A stretch of 64,000 nt of DNA, taken from Cryphonectria parasitica EP155 (lineage: Eukaryota > Ascomycota > Sordariomycetes > Diaporthales > Cryphonectriaceae). The position numbers were made by a program, and so were the translations under genes. Every line of letters starts with the position of its first letter. Positions within the stretch are counted from its first letter, which is position 1. The stretch covers positions 3,021,630-3,085,629 of the forward strand of contig NW_024468916.1 in the NCBI RefSeq assembly GCF_011745365.1, given 5' to 3'. The notes beneath the pieces are model-generated. The model ran no database searches, was not told the DNA's origin, and was given only the letters and a program-made list of their open reading frames with translations. Below, piece after piece: positions 8,889-20,287 of the stretch.

Positions 8889-11045
8889 ATGAGCGCCGCA
8901 TCGTTGGAGCCTCAACAAACCACCCAGACCAGCATCATGATCTCCGCCACCAGCCGTCCAGAAGGTGCACCAAGCCAGCCACAAGCTGTGACAGCACCAC
9001 CAGCCTCTCGTGTTGTCGTCAAGCCCGTCCCCAAGGCGCAGCACGACGATCCTCGAACCTACCAGCTCAACCAGCTGCGGAAACGGTACTCACCAAAAGA
9101 GTCCACTGTGGACAATGGAGCTGCCACATCGCTGGTTTTTAAGCTGGCGCCGTCAGATCCAGACTTCCCCTTCGAGCTGGACCACCTAGAGTGCGACCTC
9201 AGGGTGCCCAAGAACTATCCCAAGGAGGGCTCACCCCCGAGACTGACCGTCTTGAACAAGGACATGCCTCGAGGTTTTGCCATCAATGTCGAGAAGGGTT
9301 GGAGTCAGCTCGTGGAAGAGAGGAAAGGAGCAACACTTCTGGCGCTGACGAATGCTCTGGACAAGCACCTTGAGGCCTTTCTCTCGGAGCAAAAGGCTGA
9401 GACGGTCAAGGTCACCATCTATAAGGACACCAGGCATATCAGCGCCGCTGCTCCCGATGTGCCCCAGCTGACTTCTCAATCGGCGTCATCTGGGCCCGTG
9501 TCTGTGCCTGTCAGTGTTCCTGTAGCGCCTAGCAGACCCTTTACACAAGAAGAGACATACACGAAGGAGCAGATTGCCGAGGCGAAGGCTAGGCGGGCCC
9601 AGGAAACGAGGCAGATCGAGACGCGGATGGGTCGGCTTTCTCACTACCATAAATCGAGCGACGGCATAGTCTACACGTTATCACTTGAACCGAAGCGCCG
9701 CTCAGAACTTCCCGCCGGCCTGCGTGGTGTCAACTCGCTGCAGCTGATCGTGCCAATCCTGTACCCGCTACAGCCACTGCGCATCTTGCTCAACGACGCC
9801 GACTCCGAAGATGCCGAGCCTGTTGAGGAGCTATTCGCTGAGAAGGCGAGAGAAAAGAAGGAGCTGACGCTGATGAGCCACGTCAATCTGCTGACCCAGA
9901 GCATCCACGTCCTGGCCAAGCAGGCACAGTCTCGCCAAAAGTCTGTAAAGCCAGTCGCTCAGGACGCAGAGGAGGCGACTGCTACCGTCTCCACTGAAGA
10001 TGATGCTGCCAAGATATCAGATGCCATCGAGACTGGGAAGGGCAATGTGCAAGTCATCCCTCGGCCTCCCGAATGGTACACGGACGCCGAGGCCGACCAC
10101 ACGGGCGAGGACTCGTATGAGTCCACAGACTCATCAGAAGACGAAGAGGGAGGCGCCGCTGTGTCTCCTGAGCAGCAGCCCTCTGCATCGAGCCTACCGT
10201 CGCAAACATCCGAGCGGGGAACAGCCATATCATTCCCCTCGGTTGAGCTTCACGGTATCGAACTGCTTCAGGTCTCGATTCTCTCGATCGGCGTGAAGTG
10301 CGATCGCTGCAAGACCATCAACGAAATCGGTGGTCTCAAGCCCAACACCGCCAAAACGAACGAGTCCTGCCGCAAGTGCGCCACGCCATTTACGGTCACG
10401 TTCCGCCCCGAGCTCGTCCACGCCAGCTCCACACGAGCCGGCTTTCTCGATGCTACGGGCTGTACCGTCTCGGACATGCTCCCGTCCACTTTCATCCCCA
10501 CGTGCGGCAAGTGCTCGACACCCACGGCGCAGGGCCTCGTCGCCGTGCGGGGAGACACCACGACCAACGTCTGCCGTGAATGCCACGCACGTTTCACCTT
10601 CAAGATCCCCGAGGTGAAGTTTCTCGCGTACAGCCCCGGCAGCGGTGTCTTGCCGCCCACTTCTGGGCCCCGGCGCCGCCAGGAGAAGCTTGGTCTACAT
10701 GCTGGCGAGCCGCTTCCCAACAAGGGCGCGTGCAAGCACTACCGCAAGAGCTACCGCTGGTTCCGGTTCAGCTGCTGCAACAAGGTTTATCCGTGCGACC
10801 ACTGCCATGAGGAGGCCGAGGACCACATCAACGAGTGGGCGAACCGCATGATCTGCGGCTGGTGCTCGCGGGAGCAGAACTACGCCGTGACCAACTGCAC
10901 CTTCTGCGGGCGGAGCGTCGTGGGCAGACGCGGGCGAGGCTTCTGGGAGGGCGGCAAGGGCACCAGAGACCAGAGACTCATGTCGAGGAAGGACCCGAGG
11001 AAATACAAGAGGATCGGGGGCGTGGAGACGAAGAAGGGCGAGTAG
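8889..11045 (+). CDS. CHY zinc-finger protein with RWD-like N-terminal region and Cys-pair zinc ribbons
   Basis: A single uninterrupted frame gives about 718 residues from the ATG reading MSAASLEPQQ; a second Met follows at 8937. The frame stays open upstream to 8862 but without an ATG. The CHY-type zinc finger lies at about residues 612-685: CKHYRKSYRWFRF, then CC-x(5)-C-x2-CH, H-x(6)-MICGWC, NCTFCG. The C-terminal tail is basic. Two further CxxC pairs near residues 470-510 (CDRCKTI...CRKCATPF) and 540-580 (CGKCSTP...CRECHARF) look like extra zinc ribbons. Residues about 75-185 and 260-300 (FPFELDHLECDLRVPKNYP; PAGLRGVNSLQLIVPILYP) resemble two RWD/UBC-like segments, separated by an acidic linker (about 395-430). 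CHY fingers occur in ubiquitin-related and mitochondrial redox proteins; for this large fungal form I do not know a defined role. No targeting signal is evident. The family call is firm, the function open. Confidence 0.93.
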   Translation: MSAASLEPQQTTQTSIMISATSRPEGAPSQPQAVTAPPASRVVVKPVPKAQHDDPRTYQLNQLRKRYSPKESTVDNGAATSLVFKLAPSDPDFPFELDHLECDLRVPKNYPKEGSPPRLTVLNKDMPRGFAINVEKGWSQLVEERKGATLLALTNALDKHLEAFLSEQKAETVKVTIYKDTRHISAAAPDVPQLTSQSASSGPVSVPVSVPVAPSRPFTQEETYTKEQIAEAKARRAQETRQIETRMGRLSHYHKSSDGIVYTLSLEPKRRSELPAGLRGVNSLQLIVPILYPLQPLRILLNDADSEDAEPVEELFAEKAREKKELTLMSHVNLLTQSIHVLAKQAQSRQKSVKPVAQDAEEATATVSTEDDAAKISDAIETGKGNVQVIPRPPEWYTDAEADHTGEDSYESTDSSEDEEGGAAVSPEQQPSASSLPSQTSERGTAISFPSVELHGIELLQVSILSIGVKCDRCKTINEIGGLKPNTAKTNESCRKCATPFTVTFRPELVHASSTRAGFLDATGCTVSDMLPSTFIPTCGKCSTPTAQGLVAVRGDTTTNVCRECHARFTFKIPEVKFLAYSPGSGVLPPTSGPRRRQEKLGLHAGEPLPNKGACKHYRKSYRWFRFSCCNKVYPCDHCHEEAEDHINEWANRMICGWCSREQNYAVTNCTFCGRSVVGRRGRGFWEGGKGTRDQRLMSRKDPRKYKRIGGVETKKGE

Positions 11046-12323
11046 TAGATCAGCACGCACGAGTCTCAACAATATATGACTGAACGGGGACCGATATCAT
11101 TCCAAGCCAGGAAGAACGGTAATTACCAAACATTTACAAACCTCACAACTATCATGATGCTGTTTCATTCTATCTCAAGACGCAGTTCATTGTTCATGAT
11201 ACTTTTCGCAAATGCAAGAACTTGCCCGAATCTCTACTACTCTTCGTGCCTCCCACTTCAGAGACGGCTCGAGATTCTGCTGACTACCTTTCTCATCTCC
11301 TACAAAAAATATGAAGCCGGTTGGTCTCCACTCAAGTTCCTTTGCAGAATGAAATGAACTACTTGCGAACTACAGAGCAAAGCTTCGGCTCCCTTCACTA
11401 GCAAACTATGAACAATACATGATGTACAATGCGATGGCCCCGTGGGCCCTACAGCTCCGACTATGTGGTCTAGAACCAATCATAGTTTGATGCACATGCG
11501 CAATTAAATACCGTATGCTTGGGTCTTGTGGAGGGTCGCAGGCGAGGGAAGACAAAACTCCTCGGGATGACCTCTCACCTCATCGCTTAGGTATGGGTTA
11601 CGAAAGGAGACCCCCACGGGTGTGCAAGTGGCTTGCATGCATATATTCATGGTGTGGTATCGCAATGCTTATCGTTCAAAAGGGTTCTCTTGAGGCGGTC
11701 TGTCAAATCCTCTGTGCGTCAGCCCATGTTCAGGAGTAATACTGTCAATGTCATTTCAATTACGAGTTGTTATTGTGACTTTACCTGCTTTCCTCCGAGT
11801 CACAGTACTTCTCAGGGGCAGACTGGACAAAACAAGATGTATTGGTGGGTAAAGAAAGTTAAGAACACGTCGACATGGTCGTATCGGCTGTTCACCTCCT
11901 CACATGCACAATTCCCAATATTTTGCTTCGTGCTCGCTGTCCAGGATGCAAGCTTTTGTCCATCAGCCAATCACGAAGTTGGCCCATCTTTCGGCCTTTC
12001 CACCTCTCTCAAAGCTACTCGTACTCGCAATACGGCACAGCGGGACTGGCAATCTTTTCTCTTCTTCGACTCAGCGTATGGGAACAGCGCTGCTGTTGGC
12101 AGTTCCGATAGTTCCCGGGGACGTGATGCCTCTCTTCTTTTTACAGGGGATAACAATATGTGTGTCAATTATGGGAAACTGACGGGAAGATCACATCTTC
12201 TCTTCCGTCCAGTAACTCAACATAAGAATACAAGTACATATCACATATGAGCGTCTCGTTGACCCTATCTCAAGGCCTGCAGGTGCGTGCAGCGTGACAA
12301 AGACAAGGACAGGCTGCAGCAAA

Positions 12324-12355
<32 letters not shown>

Positions 12356-15300
12356 AGCAACAGCAGCAGCTGTCCGCCCAGTCAGAAATTGACGATTTGG
12401 AACCCCATTCACACCTAGGGTATGGGGCCCGAGCCGTTTACGAAAATGCACACCCCACGCAGGACCCCCCATCTCCCCGTGCAGCCGGGTGGCTGAGTGA
12501 GCCGGATTCCGGGGAGCCGTCCCATTCGCGGCTCAACTAATTACAAAAAGGGAAGAAAAGGGAAAGAGGGGGGGTATAAAGAAAACGGTGGGAAGGGTGG
12601 GTGGTCAGGGTCGCACTCCCACCCGTGTCCGTTCCTTGTGGTGGTGACGGATGACCGGGTTTGAAACGAACATTGACAATGTATCCCCTGACCGGTTTCC
12701 AAAAAGGGATTTCTCACCCTCCCAAAGGGCCACCACGTGCAGCATCAACCTTCAGACCGGCTGCAGGGTATGCGGCATGCTCACACCCTCTACTTCTCTT
12801 GTTGTTGACCCCCCCCCCTCCCCTTTTCTCCTCTTGGTAACGTACAAGGGAGGCCCGGCACCCCACCTTCTCTGTTCTCTTTCTGTTCATCTTTCACAAC
12901 CACTTAGTGATGCAAGGAGCCGGATAAAATGAGGAGAGGATGCGCGTTCCGTCAATCAGTTACACCGAACAATGATCCTCTTTTGTCCAGGGAGTAGACA
13001 AGTCTTGACTTCTTTTGACCTTTGTCCTGCGTCGCTCGTCTCAGCCCACCTCATCCTTTGCCAACCTGCATAGTCTGCTGTCGTGTAAGATGACCAATCA
13101 TTATTCCCCCCTCGTTGGAATTTCTGCCCGTCTTTGGTCCCCGTGGGGGTAACAGAGAGTGAGACAGACAGACATGGAGAGTGGTGCGCATCTTGGGACG
13201 GTGACGGCCGTCCAGGTTATCGTACATAAGCAATAATTACCTACAGGGTTTCTTTGCTCCGCATTATGTGTCTCGCAACGACAACTCTAGCAACAGCAAA
13301 GACCCAGTATGCCCCTGGGTTTAACCGAGATGCTATAGTATACAACCGGAGAAACGGGACGCGAAGCGCTGTGCATGGCCCGCGGGCAAACGTACCCTCA
13401 GACAACGGGTGTATATGTGGTTTGGTCCGTTTTGCCGTATCCAGTCTGGTCTGCTTTTACATGCTTGTTCTTGCAGGTGATTGCTTGTGAGAGATGACGA
13501 CAAGCAATAAAATAGATGGGTGGCACTGAGGTTTTCTCAGAATAGCGGTCAGGATGGATGGCATCAAAGCGGGTCGAGAGCGAGTTGTCAGGCTAGGACG
13601 TATTCTTTTCTTCTTCTTTTTCTTCTCCTTTGTCTCTCCTCTGTAATGACTTGTCTCAACTTAACGTTGGTCATGACAACTCTACTGTTGGGCATGGCAA
13701 TATCATCAGCCAAAACATGCTCACAAGTCGCAACAGATGCTCACGTAAACCTCCATCCATTCAAAATCTGCTACTACATACAAACGTTATTTGTGTTGAT
13801 CTGCACAATTTGATCATCTCAGCTGCCCCATGGCTGACACGTTGGCGTCAGAGGAGGAATATCAAGACCATAATTGTGGCCCATTTCTTTTCCAGCTACC
13901 CATTGGATGCGGAAAGTTAGACGACTTCGTAACAAGTACAACGATCTGAAAACTCTGGGGTACATTGTACCATAACATTGTCGCTGTTTGTTACCGACTT
14001 TCTTGACCCTGTCTGGAGCATTATGTGATATTCAAACACATGTAACATGATGTGCGTTGGCTCAACAACTCACACCCCCCTCCTTGGGAACCTCGAATCC
14101 ACTCAACGATCTCACAAGCTTTGGCTTGCCTATCGGTAAGAAGGGAAGAGAAGGGTGGGGTAAATGAGAGGTACGATCTGCGCTGAATGGACTGGCTTAC
14201 ACAATACCGGTTGACGGCATCCTGCTGACCTGAAGGAGTGGCTCTCATCTCGTGATGGATCAGCCGGGGAGGGGGAAGAGAAAAAAAGACAACACCAGAC
14301 ACTCTACAGTACGCCACGCCGGCTAAAGGTCACGAGACGTGGGCTGACGTCCATACACATGGATATTGTACATATCCGGATCTACCGGCCTACCAGAGAT
14401 CATCCCGTTCCTCCTGTAATGATACTAGTAGCGAAAGGCGCGCGGGAAACAAGCTGCTTGACTAGTTCCAACTTCCTGCTTCTGCTTAGCCATCATCATC
14501 ACCTTCACTTGGAGAATCCTGTCTCTCTCTCCACCAAATAATCCATTTCATGAAACGAGAGTCGTCAGACGCGACATGGCCCCCGCCAGGCACTCCCGCC
14601 ACGGGCACAGCGTATCAAGGCCCGGACCGTCGTAAGATTCGTCACCCTACAAGCACGACGCTCGCTTAGGTCCGGGTCATCCAGTGAGCAAGTAGGACGG
14701 CGAGTGCCATTTGTGCAGAGATTACACCATGTCCCAGGAGCGTGGGTTGTGTGGTGACCGTTGAGAGTCTTGTGATGGTGCTGAGGAGGAAAATGGTCAG
14801 GCTGCTAAGTGAATTTCTCTTGTGGGTGTTGTTGTTCTCTCGCCCCCAACTCTACACAGTCAGACTCTGCCGCCCTTGTGAGCATGCTTGTCTGAACCCC
14901 TTCTCCGTCACCTCAAATCCCCCCAGCGCATTCCTTTTCTTCTTCTGATGGCTGAAGCAATGTTGTTTCTTTTTTCAGACTGACCCAAGGGCTGAACTCA
15001 GTTCCGAATCTTCATCCTTCTGTCTGAGACTACTCAGACAGTTGTTGCTCAGGAGTTTCTTCAAGAGCAGCTGTCCACCGTCTCAAACTCCAGGATATCT
15101 TCTCCATCTGAGTATGACTACTCCGCGTGGTGTCTTACCTTGCTCGTAGTTATTTCACTTACTCTTCAGCTCTATGAGAACCTGGGGTATGGTACAGTCA
15201 TGACCCTCTGTATGTGGTACAACAAAGTGTGGGCCTGTCTGTCCTGTTCCCCCGATGCTCGACATGCCGAGTGTCTGAGGTGAGGTGATCTCTTGCAGTC

Positions 15301-17020
15301 CAGAAACCACAACTCAAACCTCACTTGCCGATCAGACCGCGCCACCCTGTCGATGATGAACAGCAGGTCTTTGGCTCACTAAGTAGATATTGCCTTCGCC
15401 AGGTAGACATGTTTGCTCGTTTACTAAGACCTTGGGTAAAGGTTGGTCTTTTGGTGCCAGCAGCGGCCAATGGGCGAAGCTCCATGGGGTCAAAAACGGA
15501 CTGCGAGGTCGTACTGATCTTACCTGCCAGCACAACTCTAAAAGATGATGTCTCAGTGATACTTACACAAGGCAGGAATTGTGCTGGAGGTGAGCTGATG
15601 GCCAGGTTCATTCTTTGCTGCCTTCTGAGACACCCCTCTCTCTACTACTCTTGGTTCTCTCATCGTAAGCCCTGCCATATCCAGTTGAGGTCATCATTGA
15701 ACCCAGGTTCAGCATAATCATGAGTCATAGTATTGGTCTCTGTCTAGTCACCAAGACTTGAATAGTCAGTCATCCATCAGAACAAGTACGTTTTACGCAG
15801 ACATTGTATCCCCTCAACACATCTGGAGCCAAAATAGGCTGAGAATGTCGGACCATTGTCCGAGCCCTGCCCTCCCCTCTCACAATCATGATTCCCAATC
15901 CGATGGACCGGCTCCGAGATGTGTAGTACAACACATACTCTATGGAGAACACCCCTTTCTCCGACGAGTCTACATTCTACATCGCCCCTCCATACCTCCC
16001 CCCTCCTCTCTTCGCACTCTCGTCTCCAAATTCCACACGTTTCAATGGTCCGATGTAAGGCTGCTCTGGGGCTGCAGTGACACCCTACAGACTGCCACAG
16101 CCAAACGAAACTTATTCCATCTTGGGAACCGTGGCGAGTAAAGAAAAAGAAAAAAGGCATATGAAGGAGGAATGGTCAGACGGGGCTCCGCTTCGTCCTC
16201 CCCCGTCTCCATGTCGTGCTACCCCAAGATTCGCTTGCGGGCTCGTAGACTTGGTTTTAAATGATACTCGTGCCACGCTTTTGATTCAGCACTGGTGTCA
16301 CGATGGCAGAGGTCAAGTGAGGACGGGCACGCACCCGCTCTGGGTCAAAGATGGCGTGGTGCATCGCTGAAGCGAGCTGGGCAAGCTTGGTCGACAGCCA
16401 CAGATACGGTTAGGAGGAACCCTCACCTGAACAATAGACTTCCACTCGTCTGTCTGGGATGAGAATAAGGCAGGTCGAGCCGCATCGGACTCTTCCAAAA
16501 GGCAGGTCCAAGAGTGAACTCTCCTCTTTGTTCTGTCTCGGCGCCCTGTAATACCCTCTTTACGTCGTTTCCCGCGCCTCTTCCGCTTCATGGGCTTAGA
16601 CAAGCCATGTCCGCCAAATTCAAGGGGAAACGAGAATGCCACGATACGGGGACTCGCCTTCAAAGACGAAGCAAGTATATGAGGAGGAGAAAATATGGGT
16701 AGTAATTTCGGGAAAACAGGCAAAGATTTGCCTGGTTACATCAGCCACCAGGGGATTTTGCCACGGCAAGTGGCTGGCTGGTATTTCTCTGTTCGTTTTC
16801 CCCTGCAGCATCCACACTCAGCCGCGCTGTACTATGTGATAACCAGATCGTCGGGACCAACAAGTGACAGAGAGAGAACACCAGGGAAAAAAAGACATTG
16901 CCACCTACATTGATATCGTCACCATTAGGTACTAGATAAGAAAGGTTTCTCGGCAAGGGATTGCCGTCCTCGTCAACGGTGGACCTAAGTTGAAAAGGAA
17001 AGACGGAAGTGTTTTTTTCA
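11046..17020. other. Gene desert 1, first part: no convincing protein gene
   Basis: Only short ORFs without recognisable domains are present, the longest about 205 codons (11633-12250) and not protein-like in composition. The stretch holds an A20 run at 12321-12340, C-rich runs near 12810, and many short GTAC-containing palindromes such as those near 13960 and 15190. No tRNA or rRNA is seen. Confidence 0.7.
12321..12340 (+). repeat. A20 homopolymer followed by GAAAA repeats
   Basis: Twenty adenines in a row are followed by several GAAAA units to about 12357. Confidence 0.95.
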
Positions 17021-17095
17021 GGAGAGAGAGAGAAAAAAAAAAGGAGAGGGAAAAGGAGAGGGAAAAGCAGAGGGAAAAGGAAAGGGAGAAGAAAT
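17021..17095 (+). repeat. Polypurine tract with four tandem 12-bp units
   Basis: A (GA)n/A-run is followed by GGAGAGGGAAAA at 17043 and 17055, a one-base variant (GCAGAGGGAAAA) at 17067 and a further diverged unit at 17079. The strand is almost purely purine for about 75 nt. Confidence 0.9.
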
Positions 17096-18813
17096 CGACA
17101 AAGAACAAGAAAAGGGTACAAGACCACATTCTCTCATCCCCTTCATCTTCCCACTTCCAGTATGAACACGGGAAGGAGGAAAGGGGGGGGGGGGTGGATG
17201 GGATTCAAGATGTTGTGCACACACAAGTGCCACAGAGTCATAAGACCGGCATCTTGCAGCGATATAATCTCACCGCATTTGTTCATATGGGCGGCCGTCC
17301 CGGTAAGCCTTGTCTTCGCCGCCCTTGCCTCTCTCTGTGTCTGTGCTCACCGCACCATCGTCATTATCACCAACAAAGTAAGAGAGAGCCATTGCAACGT
17401 TTCCAGTGAGCCAACACTTGTTGATCGGACCCCCCCCCCCCTTTCCCTCCTGTTGCTGGCTGGCTGGCGCTGCTGTGCTTCCATGGCTAAGTCCCGGAAC
17501 CTGGGGAAAACTCGATGCTGTGTGTCTCTGAGTGTGGATCTTGTGTCATCGAATCCCCGTAATATGATCTCGTAGGCGTGACTACATTCCTCTCTTTCCT
17601 CCCCTACAGTCTCTCTCCATTCTCATCCCGTTCACCTGTGCACCGTTGCATGGGCACAGATAGTGGTACGGGAAGAGGAGTGAAGCCCAGTTTTGTTAGT
17701 TCTTCCCACCTCCCCCCCCCCCCCCCCGTCCGTTCGTATTGCGTCTCAAGTTGAGGCAGAAAAAGAAAGAAGAAGGAATAAGAAGCAACCCGGCCGTAAA
17801 AGGCCCCCTGGCGGTCAGGTCCAGCAAGGAAACCCAAACACGTGTGGCCGCCCGCATGGCTGTGGCTGGGTGGGTGGGCCGGCCTCCCACGTCAACTTCT
17901 TTCGACCAGTACCCACCAGAACAGAGCATTGCGAGGAAACAAAAAGGATTTGGGACATTGCGGGCAGAGCAAGTCTTGTACCACGTTGCAGCAGAAGCAA
18001 GAGAAAACGCTCAGCTGGTGTGCTACGAGACACTGTGGGCTGCCTCGTACGTGAATCAACAGAGTCAGAAACGGAGGGGAGGCGTTATCGATCTGATAAA
18101 ATCAGCTGAAGAAAACGGGAAAAAAAGAAATAGAAAATAAAAGAAAGAAATAAAAGGAAAATTGAAAATTCCTGGGAAGATAAAATTTTTATTCTCCCAA
18201 GGTGTGTACACTCACCTAACCTAGCATCGTATTCTGTCCCGCTTTTGTATGGATGGGGGGCACCAGCGTTGCACAACATGATGCGCCTCTAATAGTCTGA
18301 CGTGCCATGGAAGTTCTCCAGAAGCCCCTGAGAATCTTCCGAGAGAGCAACCACCGTGCAGCTGCGTTCCTCCTTTCCCGTACTGCGACGAGTCTGTCTG
18401 TTTATGTGTGTGCCTCTCTCTTGGTCTCTCTCTTTTTGTTCTTCTCCGTTCGTCATCGCGAAATTATCGTGACCTAGAAGTAGAATACGGGGTCGCACAG
18501 GCCGCGACCATCCTGCCTCAGCCAGCCATAAAAGTCCAGGATCGGAGAGAGACACACAGATAGAGAGAGAGAGAGAGACAGAGAGTAGAGCTTCTCGTAG
18601 TCCCATGAATGACGGTGGGCAACGTGATGGATGGTGAACGGTGATTCTTGGACTCGTTGGCGTTTGTACGAGGGGTTCCGCCCCCCTTACCATGATCGAC
18701 AGGACGATGGAGGACGACGGCGGAAAAAGGGCGTTTGTGGCGGAGATCAGATGATGACGTGAAGTCAGCTAGGCTGGCTCAATATTATGGAAGTAAAGTA
18801 TTACGGTGCATAC

Positions 18814-18869
18814 CATGTACCACATCATAGTGCTGTCATACGGTAACTGTAGCACTTGTGGTGGTCATG
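18814..18869. repeat. Imperfect inverted repeat able to form a hairpin of about 20 bp
   Basis: CATGTACCACATCATAGTGCT at the left is matched by AGCACTTGTGGTGGTCATG at the right with a few mismatches and a 16-nt loop. About 90 bp further on, ATACTAT (18954) and ATAGTAT (18980) form another small inverted pair. Confidence 0.6.
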
Positions 18870-20271
18870 TCAGACTGGGGCCCCATCCGTGCGCTTGGGG
18901 AAGAAGGACAAAAACAAAATAAGCAAAAGAAGGGGTGGGTGGTTTGAACTACAATACTATAATGACATAGTACCATTCCATAGTATCAGGACACCATAGC
19001 AAATAGCGCCTTGCACCGTTTTCTAGGCGGCAAACGGCTGAACCCGCTGGGACTTACAGGGGATTTTCTGCGAGGCGTCAACGAGAGGGGGTCTGCGCCT
19101 GAATCAGGGGGAGGAGTATATTGGGGTGCTTATAGAGGTTCTAGCAGTCTCTCACCGTTCTACACTCGTCATAGTTACATGCAATCAAGTTTTAAGAAGG
19201 AATTCAAAATCACCTATACAGGGAATGTTCCGTGGACAAGCAAGCCCCAATGTCCTCTTGCAGATCAATACATTGGGTTTGGGACTGCTAAGCCACGGAT
19301 TATTAATTTGTTTCTCATCAGGATTAAGTCCTTTTTCTTCAAATTCTTTCCTATTTTGGGTCAAATTCTAATTCCCCTGGCCTGTGCCGTTGAATCAAGC
19401 GCACGCGGACATCCTGAAGGATTCGATCCGCGCGGGTAGGAATTAGTAGGGACGGCGACCCATCCAACGCCGATATCACGATGGCCACATGCAGGCTCAG
19501 CAGGACATAAAGAGCCTTACCGTATCAAAAACGTTGGTATCATGATGACAAGTGATTCATATTCGTGTTGCACAATTGAGGCCCCCTCTCCCCCAATTGC
19601 CCCGTCCTCTCCTCCTCTTCCTCCTCCTGCTCCTACCCTCCTTCTCAGCATCATGGTCCCCGCGTGCGCCATGTTCTCGGGGATACTTCACGATGCATGA
19701 CCAAGTACATACTATGGTACATGCTCTTACATCTGTAGTGTGTGGTACTATGTAAGCAGCTTGGGACCCTGCCTCTCTTCCATCAGTCCTGCTCCTCCTC
19801 CTCCTCCTCCTTCTCTGTGGCCCAACTTCCTCTCACGTGGGGGGAAAAGAAAATACCGCCCCCAACGTCCATACCCCCCTCCGTCTCCGTCTCGTCTTCT
19901 CCTTGGCTGAGGTTCGTGCCGTGCTGACCGACCCTAATCTCTGATCATGGGTGGCGAACGCCGATGAGACGAATTAGAGCCTCGCCTGAGCCTGTGCCGC
20001 CGGGTGTCATCTGACGGGTAGCTGGGTAAGCCAGGCACCAAGCGAGGCTGACTCGGCGACCTCCTCCCCTTGCTGCTGCTGGTCTGTCAACCAACCAACC
20101 ACTGCTACTACATGTGTGTATTACTATGTACCGTTGACCCCCCCCCCCCCACTCCTTTTCCTCTTACTCTTCTCAGAAGTCAAGTCATCCCGACTATGTC
20201 TGTTTGGCTAATTCTCTTTTACACTAAAATGGCAATACGCCCAACACGACGTGGCCAGTGTCAGCCCCCGT

Positions 20272-20287
20272 GGGGGGGGGGGGGGGG
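20272..20287 (+). repeat. G16 homopolymer
   Basis: Sixteen consecutive guanines; one of several G or C runs of 12 or more in this desert. Confidence 0.95.

Noticed and set aside
10268..10735. Long minus-strand frames inside the CHY gene
   Set aside because: Shadows of GC-rich coding sequence on the plus strand.
11633..12250. 205-codon open frame in desert 1
   Set aside because: No recognisable domain, unlikely composition, overlapped by other frames of similar length; most likely chance.
19400..19440. GGATTCGATCCGC resembling a tRNA T-arm
   Set aside because: No matching D arm, anticodon arm or acceptor stem upstream.
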